64,000 bases of DNA from WRGA01 sp031553395 (GTDB lineage: Bacteria; Bacteroidota; Bacteroidia; Bacteroidales; WRGA01). The notes below the pieces were generated by a model. The model saw nothing but the letters and a program-made list of their open reading frames with translations. It had not been told where the DNA came from and did no database searches. How positions within the stretch are numbered: the first letter of the stretch is position 1; every line of letters starts with the position of its first letter. Position numbers and translations under genes: made by a program. Below are positions 47,785-55,775 of the stretch, in pieces. The stretch spans positions 62,001 through 126,000 of the forward strand of contig JAVBLR010000030.1 in assembly GCA_031553395.1 (NCBI GenBank), given 5' to 3'.

Positions 47785-49512
47785 TTAATTAAAGCGGAAC
47801 GAGAATAACATATCTTCTGTAAGAGTTTTATATTCTTTATTATTCCCGGAATAAGAAACAGTTATAATGCAATCATTCTGAAAAGTCATTATCATTAATG
47901 CCGATTGTCCCATTTGCGAATATTCCATTATCCCCCATTTCTGACCATTCACAACTGTAAATCCCGTTCTTTTCATTTTAATCATATCATACGTTTTCCA
48001 ACTGTCGACCATCATTTCAAAGTAATTGTCGAAAGTTAGTTCACTATTCAGAAATGATAAAGCGACAGAAATAAAATCTTCATTCTGATTCATCGGTGTT
48101 GAAATAAGTAGATTTCCTTTTTTAAGATCGGGTTTACCTTTTAAGATAATGCGTTTGTTATCAGGAATTTTATATTCTTCAGGCGAAGCATATATGGCAG
48201 CTCCCTTAGGAATCATAAATGAAATTCCGGCATCCTGAAAGCTTGCAGGAATTTTTACTACAGGAATTTCAGAAGCTGATTGTTTTAACTCGATATTCGA
48301 CAACTTACCCGGTTTAAATTCTTTGATATTCAGCTGTTCTGCTATTGATTTAATATTCTGAGAAGCCAAAGGAATTCCCTTTTTCTGTTCCTCCGAAATC
48401 TGTATTTCCGAAATAAGGGATTGTACTATAGACAAATTATCGGCAGTAACACTCATTACAGTTAGTTGAAATATATACGAATTCAATATCAACCGAAAAT
48501 GAATCGTTGGCATACTTGCTGTTCCCACAGCAATAGCTTCAGTCTCAAGTCCATCAATTGCTACAGGAAATTTTTTGACTAGTTTTTGACTTTCAATCAA
48601 ACGATTTATAACATCATTTGATTTTTCTGTTTTCGGATAAAAGTGTGTAAAAACATTTACATTTCTGTCGTATATTCCAAAATACAAATCACCCGATTGT
48701 ACCAAATCATTTACATTCCAATGTATTCCAAGAAAATCTTTCTTTTTGGCTATCTTATCTTTTTCTCCGTAAAAAGTGTAAATCCAGTTTTCCGGAAAAC
48801 TCATCTTTAAACCAAGTTCAGAAAAAGAAAAAACTGTCTTAACTTGCGTTGTATCAGAAATAAAAACCTTTGTGTCGGTTTTTTCTTTTTTGTTAAAATA
48901 GCCATTTTTAACCATTGCAAGATATTCTTCCCTTTTCTCTTTCAAATCAGCAGTATACAGAGATTGTATGATTTTCTCGCATTGTTTTATTTCTTTTTCA
49001 TCTTCGATATATATGATAAATGTAATCAGCAGATCTCCTTTTTGCAGACAATAAGCCCTGGTCCTCTGTTTATTTTTTTCTAAAAGAACACCATCATATA
49101 CCCCTAACTCACTCTTAAGAGAAGGCAAGTCTGAAATATAAGAACGCTTTTTCCTTATTTCCTTCAAATTTTCTTTTATATCAATACCTGTTGCATCATC
49201 GAATGACAAAGTCAGAGCTTTGGAGTTTTGTTTTGGCAACGAAAAAGCGAAATTGTAAGTTCCTTGCGAAATCACATTTTTATTAAAACAATAACTGACA
49301 TTTCGTTCATTGATATTCAAAAAAGCATTTTTCTCCCCCCAAAAAGGAACTCGAAATCCTGCATTTGCCGGAAGTTTTAATGAAAAATCAAATTGTGGAA
49401 AATCAAAATTATACGAATCTTTTAAACTGATATAATTTCCATTGACAGGGTCATTTGCTTTTGTTGTTAAAGCAATAATGAATAGAAAAAAAGAGATTAA
49501 ATTGTATTTCAT
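47785..49512 (-). CDS. Secreted protein of unknown function
   Basis: 575 residues with a signal peptide (LISFFLFIIALTTKANDP). I do not recognise it. Two similar lipid-binding-like segments can be seen (FSFSELGLKMSFPENWIYTFYG around residue 230 and IPASFQDAGISFMIPKGAAIYA around 425), each resembling the start of the small beta domains of the PsbP/DUF1795 type, so an internal duplication is possible. It lies directly upstream of the M16 peptidase gene (25-base gap) and may be functionally linked. Confidence 0.7.
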   Translation of the reverse strand: MKYNLISFFLFIIALTTKANDPVNGNYISLKDSYNFDFPQFDFSLKLPANAGFRVPFWGEKNAFLNINERNVSYCFNKNVISQGTYNFAFSLPKQNSKALTLSFDDATGIDIKENLKEIRKKRSYISDLPSLKSELGVYDGVLLEKNKQRTRAYCLQKGDLLITFIIYIEDEKEIKQCEKIIQSLYTADLKEKREEYLAMVKNGYFNKKEKTDTKVFISDTTQVKTVFSFSELGLKMSFPENWIYTFYGEKDKIAKKKDFLGIHWNVNDLVQSGDLYFGIYDRNVNVFTHFYPKTEKSNDVINRLIESQKLVKKFPVAIDGLETEAIAVGTASMPTIHFRLILNSYIFQLTVMSVTADNLSIVQSLISEIQISEEQKKGIPLASQNIKSIAEQLNIKEFKPGKLSNIELKQSASEIPVVKIPASFQDAGISFMIPKGAAIYASPEEYKIPDNKRIILKGKPDLKKGNLLISTPMNQNEDFISVALSFLNSELTFDNYFEMMVDSWKTYDMIKMKRTGFTVVNGQKWGIMEYSQMGQSALMIMTFQNDCIITVSYSGNNKEYKTLTEDMLFSFRFN

Positions 49513-49538
49513 ATTTTAGTACATGACAAAAAATAAAT

Positions 49539-49604
49539 AAGTTGCTGAAATTCAGCAAAATAGCTTTTGTTTTATTTGGAAAGAACCTTAATAATCAGCA
49601 ACTT
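49539..49604. repeat. Inverted repeat upstream of the IS transposase
   Basis: AAGTTGCTGA (49539-49548) and TCAGCAACTT (49595-49604) are perfect inverted copies just before the transposase gene, probably part of the left end of the element. Confidence 0.6.
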
Positions 49605-49636
49605 AGAGGAAAACTTCCTACGGTTTTAACTCGGTT

Positions 49637-50674
49637 ATGAAGATTAAGGTTCAGGACAAAAATACAAAATTGATTGCAGTATTATCTGGTCATTTCGGGG
49701 AAAATATGCATTTAGCCCGAATCAAGCTCTTTGGCATGTTTATTTGTGCATTATGCAAAGTTCAAACGGTTGGATTCGAGAAGTTGGCTACGGCCTTCGA
49801 AACGAGTTCACAAAGCACCTCCAGTTTACGGAGGATTCAACGGTTTATGGCAGATTACAAGTTGAATACAGACTTGATAGCTCAATTAATATTCAAGTTA
49901 TTACCACATAAGCCTCCTTTTCGCTTAGCCATGGATAGAACCAATTGGAAGTTTGGTTCAACCAACATCAATATCCTTACTTTAGCCATTGTTTACCAGG
50001 GTGTTGCCTTCCCCGTCCTTTACCGGATGATGCCCAAGTTCGGCAATTCCAATACAGAGGAAAGAATCGCTTTATTAGAGCGCTATATTCGTCTGTTCGG
50101 CATAGAAACTATTGAGTGTTTGTTGGCAGACCGGGAATTTGTCGGAGAACATTGGCTGTCTTATCTGAATCACATGAAGATAAGATACCATATCCGCATC
50201 CGGGAGAACTTTTATGTGGATGCTCCTCATTCTGGTAAAAGAATCAAAGCATCCTGGTTGTTCTCGGATGTAAAAATTGGATGTTGTAAGGTGCTTTACC
50301 GGATTTATTATGTCAACAACCAGCTTTGTTATTTGTCGGCAAGCAAAATCAAAAATAAAGACGGAATACCGGAACTGCAAATTATAGTTTCTTTCAACAG
50401 GGAACACAATGCACAAGAAATATACAAAGAACGCTGGCAGATTGAAACTGCATTCAGAGCCTTGAAATCAAGCGGATTCAATATCGAAGATACGCATCTG
50501 AGGGACATTGACCGCATTGACAAACTCTTTGCCCTGGTATTGGTCGCTTTTACCTGGGCGTATGTGGTGGGTATTTATGTCCACCTGAATTTGAAAAATA
50601 TCAAAATAAAGAAACATGGCAGAAGAGAAAAATCTCTGTTCAAACAGTCATGCGAGTTACACCCTATGCAATGA
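49637..50674 (+). CDS. IS4 family transposase, C-terminally altered
   Basis: 345 residues. DDE transposase of the IS4 group: LAMDRTNWKFG (first Asp), CLLADREFVGEHW (second Asp), and the Y-R-E-K signature in YKERWQIETAFRALKSSGFN. The family usually runs 30-50 residues further after KSLF; here it ends QSCELHPMQ, so the last part is probably lost or replaced by flanking sequence. It mobilises by cut-and-paste. Activity is doubtful given the missing right end. Confidence 0.88.
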   Translation: MKIKVQDKNTKLIAVLSGHFGENMHLARIKLFGMFICALCKVQTVGFEKLATAFETSSQSTSSLRRIQRFMADYKLNTDLIAQLIFKLLPHKPPFRLAMDRTNWKFGSTNINILTLAIVYQGVAFPVLYRMMPKFGNSNTEERIALLERYIRLFGIETIECLLADREFVGEHWLSYLNHMKIRYHIRIRENFYVDAPHSGKRIKASWLFSDVKIGCCKVLYRIYYVNNQLCYLSASKIKNKDGIPELQIIVSFNREHNAQEIYKERWQIETAFRALKSSGFNIEDTHLRDIDRIDKLFALVLVAFTWAYVVGIYVHLNLKNIKIKKHGRREKSLFKQSCELHPMQ

Positions 50675-50713
50675 AACATTTTCGTATCCTTACGCTATCA
50701 AAACAAGAAAATT

Positions 50714-51038
50714 ATGTTTGAACGCAATATAGAAAAAGAATTGGAACGACAGGTCTTTCCTATGACCAACCGGCCAATGGCGTAGGGGTTTTAACCATAT
50801 CTACGAGTAATGAGCAACAAATTATCGAAGCAGCTAAAACCATCCATAGCATCAAGTGTACTAATATTTTTGAGTTTATTACCAATCAGGTGAGTAGCTT
50901 GGAAAATGTGAAACAGTTGCTGAGTGACTGTTTGGATGACAAAGGGATACCATTACCAGCAAGGAGATCAAAAAGGAAACAGGACAACTTGAAATCCTTA
51001 AACTTGTCCAACTATGTATAAATTCCTTAAGGAAATGA
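50714..51038 (+). pseudogene. Debris of an ATPase gene and an unknown gene
   Basis: Frame from 50714 gives MFERNIEKELERQ, the usual start of DUF4143-type AAA ATPases, and then stops at 50785. From 50786 an open segment reads GVLTISTSNEQQIIEAAKTI and continues with a -1/+1 shift near 50950 into TITSKEIKKETGQLEILKLV and a TGA at 51036-51038. The second part is not recognised. Together with the adjacent element this looks like recombination debris. Confidence 0.5.
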
Positions 51039-51048
51039 GGAGAGAGAG

Positions 51049-52089
51049 TCATTTTTGATTCTCTTCCCCATTTTTAATTTTCTCCTGTCTAAATTCACCT
51101 TGTAAGACTTTCATTTTTTCAATAATATCATTGAAAGTAGGTTTATTTGAGCCATAAATCATACTCGCCAACATTTCCTCATAATCTTTTTCCCATATTG
51201 AAATTATATCTTTAGGGGGGACAAGGACTATTCTTTTACGAATATCAGGGGTATAATCCATATCTTTAACCGAAGTGAATACCTCTCTGTGGTGTCGGAT
51301 TGTTTCCCATAACTCATCATTTTTTATTGCAGTTATTGCAAAATCGTTATCCATCATCATATAAAGGTCATATAAATGACGAGATTTTCTATTTGCATTC
51401 GCTCCGTTTCCAGCCACAGAAAATAATTCGTGTAACAAGAATGTTTTTTCCAAGAACGTCTTTCCTGCTACTGCAGTCGTAATATCCGAATCAACAGGCA
51501 TAGTTTGAATGGTTGAGACATTCTCTTCTACAAGACTTTTCACCTTATTTACTTCATGAGGTTCAGACAATCAACGTACTCCGATTTCCAACATAACTAC
51601 AGGCTTCAAATAATCCGGTTCGCCTTGAATCACACTCTGATATGTTATCCAAATCTTACGTGGTTCAGGGTATGCGTTGTCGCCTTCTCCGTCTTTTTCC
51701 GGTTCTATCGTGCATAATGAATCTAAACCATATTGCTTAACAGCTTCGCATAATGCATTGAAAAAATCTTTGCGTACAAATATTGACGCTTCTTTACGAA
51801 GTTTCTTCAATTGTTTTTTTGTCAGATCACCTTCTAAACCAAATTGAGAACGGTCAATGGCAAGGTCGATATCTTCAGAAAATCTGCTGATGAGTTTTCC
51901 AACCTTACTCAATGAAGTGACTCCTTTGAATATCAGTTTGTCTGCAAATGGTAGAGTGAAGACAATTTACAATATAGCAGTAACCCGCAAATCTTTCTCT
52001 ATAGCCTGCGCAGGTAAACCTATACGACCTTCAACAGCCTGTAAAACCTGCCGCTGTTCTTCTACCGAAAGACTGAAATAGTTATTCAT
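51049..52089 (-). pseudogene. AbiEii-type nucleotidyltransferase toxin with two in-frame stops
   Basis: From the ATG at 52089 the frame encodes 346 codons with a TAA at 51967-51969 (codon 41) and a TGA at 51571-51573. Reading through them gives a normal AbiEii toxin: LPFADKLIFKGVTSLSK, RFSEDIDLAI with the catalytic D-x-D, and a C-terminal KTFLLHELF...RKSRHLYDLYMM segment. The glycine-rich KGGTSLSK motif is KGVTSLSK here, a further change. The start overlaps the antitoxin stop by 8 bases (ATGAATAA), the usual coupled layout. Inactive as a full-length protein unless stops are read through. Confidence 0.9.
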
Positions 52090-52687
52090 ATGCTTTTTTA
52101 ATTATTTCTCTAATCCATACAGACATTAGCTTTAAGTCCGACATAACAGACTCTTTTGGTTCGTTCTGCAATAACTCACCAATCCGTTTAATCTGCCAAT
52201 CTTCTACATTTTCTTTCTTTAATGACTTAAGAGCAAACGTAATCAGCATAGCTAAACGGCTTTGAAATGCCAAATTCTTCGGAACTGTATTCTTGAAGGT
52301 TATTCCTCTTCCATTGGATATTTCAACATGTCTCTTTGAGCCATCTGTAAGAAATACATAGTTCATTGGTACTTGTGTAGAGAGTCCAAGTACATTTAGA
52401 GCATAAGCTCCGGTTGGGACTATTCTTGCATGATCACGTTTTGCCATAGCTTTTGCTATTTGCTCAAATGAAGGGTGCAAAATTCCCAACCCTAATTTTT
52501 CTTCCACTTCGGGATAACAATATATACCCTGTGAGACCCTAATTATCTTACCTTCTTTGCAAAGTCTCGTCAAACTTTGTCTGATTGCATCTGGTGTGCC
52601 TAAATCAACAAAATCATCAGGAAAGAAAATGCTTCCTTTCGCCAATGTCATAATTTGCTGCTCCATTTTAGACGTTACGCTATCCAT
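52082..52687 (-). CDS. AbiEi-like antitoxin (DUF6088)
   Basis: 201 residues, apparently intact. An N-terminal winged helix (IFFPDDFVDLGTPDAIRQSLTRLCKEGKIIRVSQGIYCYP) precedes the AbiEi-like domain (ARIVPTGAYALNVLGLSTQVPMNYVFLTDGSKRHVEI). In type IV AbiE systems this protein represses its own promoter and counteracts the toxin. A 13-base-arm palindrome covers its -7 box. The leader from the predicted start site is only about 10 bases; the internal ATG at 52666 would give a longer one. Confidence 0.9.
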   Translation of the reverse strand: MDSVTSKMEQQIMTLAKGSIFFPDDFVDLGTPDAIRQSLTRLCKEGKIIRVSQGIYCYPEVEEKLGLGILHPSFEQIAKAMAKRDHARIVPTGAYALNVLGLSTQVPMNYVFLTDGSKRHVEISNGRGITFKNTVPKNLAFQSRLAMLITFALKSLKKENVEDWQIKRIGELLQNEPKESVMSDLKLMSVWIREIIKKAYE

Positions 52688-52695
52688 CGACTAAA

Positions 52696-52730
52696 TTTTG
52701 TCACAAATATACGGTAAATTTGTGACAAAA
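52696..52730 (-). promoter_or_regulatory. abiE promoter with palindromic operator
   Basis: TTTTGTCACAAAT (52696-52708) and ATTTGTGACAAAA (52718-52730) are perfect inverted arms with a 9-base centre. The minus-strand -7 box TATATTTG (52704-52711) lies inside the palindrome, a layout expected for autorepression by the antitoxin's winged helix. Confidence 0.8.
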
Positions 52731-52989
52731 TACAAAAAAAGTAAGGAATAGCATCACGCAACACTGTCTGTATATGGACTGAGAACTATAGTATTGACGA
52801 AGTAAAAACGCAGGATAATAAGACTTGTCCGTCTTATAAACCTTCCGTTTTACATGATTTCGGCATTGCCGGATATCCTGAAAAAGAATAGTAGATATTC
52901 TTAATTATTCTCATTTCTGCACTGTATAAGGAATTTTATTGAAGAATGGGGCAGAAGTAACAAAATGCAATAAAAAGCATCGAAATAAT
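52731..52989. other. Intergenic stretch with a short open remnant
   Basis: Part of the roughly 680-base gap without an annotated gene. A plus-strand open segment (about 52747-52891) ends YKPSVLHDFGIAGYPEKE before a TAG; it lacks a good start and I do not recognise it. Possibly gene debris. Confidence 0.3.
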
Positions 52990-53021
52990 TTTGGTAGTTA
53001 AATGATTAATTTCTACCTTTG
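52990..53021 (+). promoter_or_regulatory. Promoter of putative ncRNA
   Basis: TTTG (52990-52993), 20-base spacer, TACCTTTG (53014-53021): a close match to the Bacteroidota vegetative promoter, with no open frame downstream. Confidence 0.65.
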
Positions 53022-53027
53022 TAACAA

Positions 53028-53226
53028 GCAAACAGCCAGAGTAACAAGGCGTTTCAAATACTGAAAATCATTGAAAATCGCACGTTGCTGTAATGGTGTC
53101 TTTTAGTTTGATAAACTTCTAAAATATTGAAATAGTGCGCATTAAGAATTGGGTTCGATTCCAAGTGGGACCACGAATAATATGCTGTAAATCATTGTTT
53201 ATGGCATATTTTATTTTACCCCCTTT
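53028..53226 (+). ncRNA. Putative structured ncRNA with tRNA-like T-arm
   Basis: About 200 bases between a consensus promoter and an intrinsic terminator, with no coding frame. Stems visible: CGCAC/GTGCG (53079-53083 / 53135-53139), TTTTAG/CTAAAA (53101-53106 / 53119-53124), and TTGG-GTTCGATT-CCAA (53149-53164), which looks like a T-arm and is followed by TGGGACCA as in a tRNA 3' acceptor strand. No matching 5' acceptor (GGTCCCA) is found. Either a real small RNA or the 3' part of a tRNA left at an integration junction. Confidence 0.4.
53179..53226 (+). terminator. Intrinsic terminator of putative ncRNA
   Basis: AATATGC plus TGTAAA (53179-53191) pairs with TTTATG plus GCATATT (53208-53220), followed by TTTATTTTA. 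Confidence 0.7.
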
Positions 53227-53364
53227 GATTTAATTAGTCCGATTTTGATAGGTTTTATTGATGAAAGTTAAACCAAGAGTTAAACCGATTATTATTGTTT
53301 TTGCAAATTAACGATTCAATCGTAAGTTTGCAAAAATATTTTCAATTAGAGAAATATGAATCAA

Positions 53365-54717
53365 TTATACATCATCAAATTCCGAAATAATATCTTTTGC
53401 TTCAACTAAATTGCCGAGTCCGACAAGACTTTCAATAATGGTAGATACAGATAAACGGTCTTTGGTCTTGAAAGCTAAAAGATAAAGCATTGCTTCGGAA
53501 GTGAGCAATATAAACCGTTTGATTTCAGTGTTCCATGTAATGGTATTTATAAAACTATCAAAATTTGATTTAAAAGAATTACTGACAATTATAAACCCGA
53601 TTTTTTTATATCCTTCTCTGTTTAGTTTCGGACAATAGTGTGATATATATTCTTTAATGGCTCTGTCGTCTGTTCCGAGAGTGTAACCGTTATTATAGGC
53701 TTTTGCATCAACGATAAAAGCGGTATTATCTTCTCTGAAACGAATGATTGCATCAGGGTTACGCCCCGTACCTTGTCCTAATACTTCAACTTCAAAATCC
53801 AATAGCTTAAATATTTCGGCGACTAGTTTTTCGTACTCGTTACCTTTCGTCGAAGATGAAATTCCTATCTGGCTACCTAATTCCATTAATTTTGCCACTC
53901 TGGGAATCAGATAATCCGATAATTCAAAACTTGCTTTTACTATTGGTTGCGATTCTTCTGTTTTTATTTGATTTTGAATCGGCTGTTTTGATTCTTTGCT
54001 TTTAGGTTGCGGTGTTTCTTGTTTATTCGGATTTCCTTTATATTCCCAAAAAGCGTGTTCAATGTCCCAATTTGAAATGATAGATTTTGTGTGTACTTCG
54101 AGTATTTTTCTTATTTCTTCATTCAGTTGATAAAAGAAATCATACGTTTCTTTTTGTGTTGGTTTATCTTGCCAAATACATATTTCCTGATAAGTCCGAA
54201 TTTGTGAAGTGTAAAGAATTGCCCATTTTTGAGGATCTTGAATTTGCCAAAAATAAGACAAAAAGTAACCAACTGAACTTGGATTAGCTGTTTTTCGTTT
54301 ATCCTGCGCTTTTTGATAAGCATTCAAACAAAATGATTCCAGCTTATCGATTTTACTCAAAGCATCAGGTAAATTAGCCGGCTCTTTAATGCATTCTTTC
54401 AAGACTTCGGTCAGTTTATCAATTTGTTGGTCGTTGTATTTGACTAATTGATTAAAAAACATTTGTCCTTTTATTGCTGTAAAACCCCACAAATTATTTC
54501 GTTTGTTAAAACTGTCAACATTGGTTTTAAATTCATAAATATCTATCTGACCGTTTAAAAACTGTCGGATAAATATATTGACTTGCACGACAGCTTCTAA
54601 ACGAGCAATATCAATATTGTCAATTTCTTTGCCTTTAGTGTCAAAGACACGTTTGCCAATAGCAATATAGTTATCCCAAATGGATTGAATTTGTTCGATT
54701 TTATCGGATTGTATCAT
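53365..54717 (-). CDS. Putative restriction-type nuclease with FokI-like cleavage domain
   Basis: 450 residues. The C-terminal 160 residues have the order and spacing of the FokI cleavage domain: KGNEYEKLVAEIF, RNPDAIIRF with Asp322, FIVDAKAYNNGYTL with Asp337 and Lys339 (FokI has PD, then VDTKAYSGGYNL), followed by IGFIIVSNSFKSNF and FILLTSEAMLYLL. The N-terminal 285 residues are alpha-helical with SYFWQIQDPQKWAILYTSQI and ISNWDIEHAFWEY; I do not recognise them, and a recognition or sensor role is inferred. A charged Gln/Lys/Pro linker separates the halves. No methyltransferase gene is adjacent. It ends a co-oriented run with a KilA-N and a nucleotidyltransferase-HEPN gene. Confidence 0.8.
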   Translation of the reverse strand: MIQSDKIEQIQSIWDNYIAIGKRVFDTKGKEIDNIDIARLEAVVQVNIFIRQFLNGQIDIYEFKTNVDSFNKRNNLWGFTAIKGQMFFNQLVKYNDQQIDKLTEVLKECIKEPANLPDALSKIDKLESFCLNAYQKAQDKRKTANPSSVGYFLSYFWQIQDPQKWAILYTSQIRTYQEICIWQDKPTQKETYDFFYQLNEEIRKILEVHTKSIISNWDIEHAFWEYKGNPNKQETPQPKSKESKQPIQNQIKTEESQPIVKASFELSDYLIPRVAKLMELGSQIGISSSTKGNEYEKLVAEIFKLLDFEVEVLGQGTGRNPDAIIRFREDNTAFIVDAKAYNNGYTLGTDDRAIKEYISHYCPKLNREGYKKIGFIIVSNSFKSNFDSFINTITWNTEIKRFILLTSEAMLYLLAFKTKDRLSVSTIIESLVGLGNLVEAKDIISEFDDV

Positions 54718-54816
54718 GATAATATTATCTTCATATTATTTGTTCAACTTCTTATTTGGTTTTTCAAGAATGATTGCAACTTCTTCCTATAATTCCTTTA
54801 CATAGGAAAATATGCA

Positions 54817-54915
54817 TTAAAGGTCTTTTTCTTCATTACTTTGCTCAATCGTGTCGACGAGGAAATTCAGTTCTTCCCGTTTGTGAGGCGGCAAATAAGC
54901 AATAGTCTTTTTCAT
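54817..54915 (-). pseudogene. Duplicate N-terminal fragment of the nucleotidyltransferase-HEPN gene
   Basis: An ATG-initiated 32-codon frame begins MKKTIAYLPPHKREELNFLV; the intact gene at 55776-56660 begins MKDSIAYLPKDKQDDLNFLV. After about 25 residues the fragment diverges and stops, before any catalytic motif. It starts 6 bases after the KilA-N stop codon, so it may still be translated as a short peptide. Best read as the remnant of a second copy of the gene. Confidence 0.75.
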
Positions 54916-54921
54916 AAGAAT

Positions 54922-55725
54922 CTATTTAAGCAATTTACGGTTTTCGACTTCATGCAGTACTTTCATTTGTTGAATGGCAATTTGATTCAGTTTTACCAAT
55001 CGTTCTTTTTGGGAAAGTCCTTCGTTGATGAATACTGCGTTCAGATTTTCCATGTTCGACAAACATATTAACTCATTGATGGTTGCATAATCACGGATGT
55101 TGCCGTTCAAATCAGGATGCTGTTCACGCCATTGTTTCGCCGTTATCCCGAATAAAGCGACATTCAGGACATCGGCTTCACCGGCATATACGATATTTAT
55201 TTGTTGCGGTGTCAGTTCTGTAGGAATAAGATTTTGTTTTACCGCATCGGTATGAATGTGGTAATTGATTTTGGCAAGTTCACGTTTAGCACTCCAGCCT
55301 AATTGCTGTTGTTCTTGTTCTTTGAGCCGTTGAAATTCTTTTAAAAGATAAAGTTTGAATTGAGGCGAAACCCAAGATGCGAATTCAAATGCAATATCTT
55401 TATGTGCATAAGTACCGCCATATCGACCAGCTTTGGCAATAATGCCTTTAGAATTAGTCTTTTCTGTCCATTGTTTTACAGACAAAATAAACCGATTCAG
55501 CCCTGCTTCATTTTTAATTCCCCCGAATTCGGGGGAATTAAAATCGGAATTATACATTTCTTCCCAAATTCCAAGAAACTCGATTGTATTTTTATTTCTC
55601 AACCATTTCTCAATCAATGCCGGACCGTTCTCAATATTACGAACCATGTCGGTCAGAGATATATAGTCCTTTTCTTCAATGGTCAGAATTGTTACCTCCG
55701 TATCTTTTACGGTAATTTTTGCCAT
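54922..55725 (-). CDS. KilA-N domain protein
   Basis: 267 residues from MAKITVKDTEVTI. The KilA-N DNA-binding domain occupies about 1-130: EKDYISLTDMVRNIENG, IEKWLRNKNTIEFLGIWE, WTEKTNSKGIIAKAGRYGGTYAHKDIAFEFASWVSPQFKLYLLKEFQRLK. The rest (from about 145) is helical and of unknown role. A GTG at 55779 overlaps the stop of the upstream gene (GTGA) and would add 18 residues. KilA-N proteins occur in phages and in chromosomal defence or toxin loci. Its 5' third contains a perfect 32-base palindrome. Confidence 0.88.
   Translation of the reverse strand: MAKITVKDTEVTILTIEEKDYISLTDMVRNIENGPALIEKWLRNKNTIEFLGIWEEMYNSDFNSPEFGGIKNEAGLNRFILSVKQWTEKTNSKGIIAKAGRYGGTYAHKDIAFEFASWVSPQFKLYLLKEFQRLKEQEQQQLGWSAKRELAKINYHIHTDAVKQNLIPTELTPQQINIVYAGEADVLNVALFGITAKQWREQHPDLNGNIRDYATINELICLSNMENLNAVFINEGLSQKERLVKLNQIAIQQMKVLHEVENRKLLK
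55512..55543. repeat. Perfect 32-bp palindrome inside the KilA-N gene
   Basis: A fully self-complementary stretch centred on GAATTC with CCCCC/GGGGG arms and AATT flanks. It codes for part of DFNSPEFGGIKN. Such a hairpin could block transcription, be a cruciform, or be a captured palindromic element. Confidence 0.9.
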
Positions 55726-55775
55726 ATGATTAATTCCGGTTACTGAAAATCTACAATTAATTTTGTCAATAAAAT

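Larger units (their letters stand above)
49539..50674 (+). mobile_element. IS4-type insertion sequence, probably right-truncated
   Basis: The left boundary is placed at the inverted repeat; the exact terminal repeat is not certain. No matching inverted copy of the left end is found in the 380 bases after the transposase stop codon, which suggests that the right end is missing. Confidence 0.6.

Noticed and set aside
51049..52089. Stop-codon recoding in the AbiEii toxin
   Set aside because: The two stops differ (TAA and TGA), lie without any visible recoding structure, and a conserved motif residue is also changed, so decay is the simpler reading.
53145..53176. Complete tRNA gene in the gap between abiE and the nuclease gene
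   Set aside because: Only a T-arm and 3' acceptor-like part is present; no 5' acceptor, D-arm or anticodon arm can be built.
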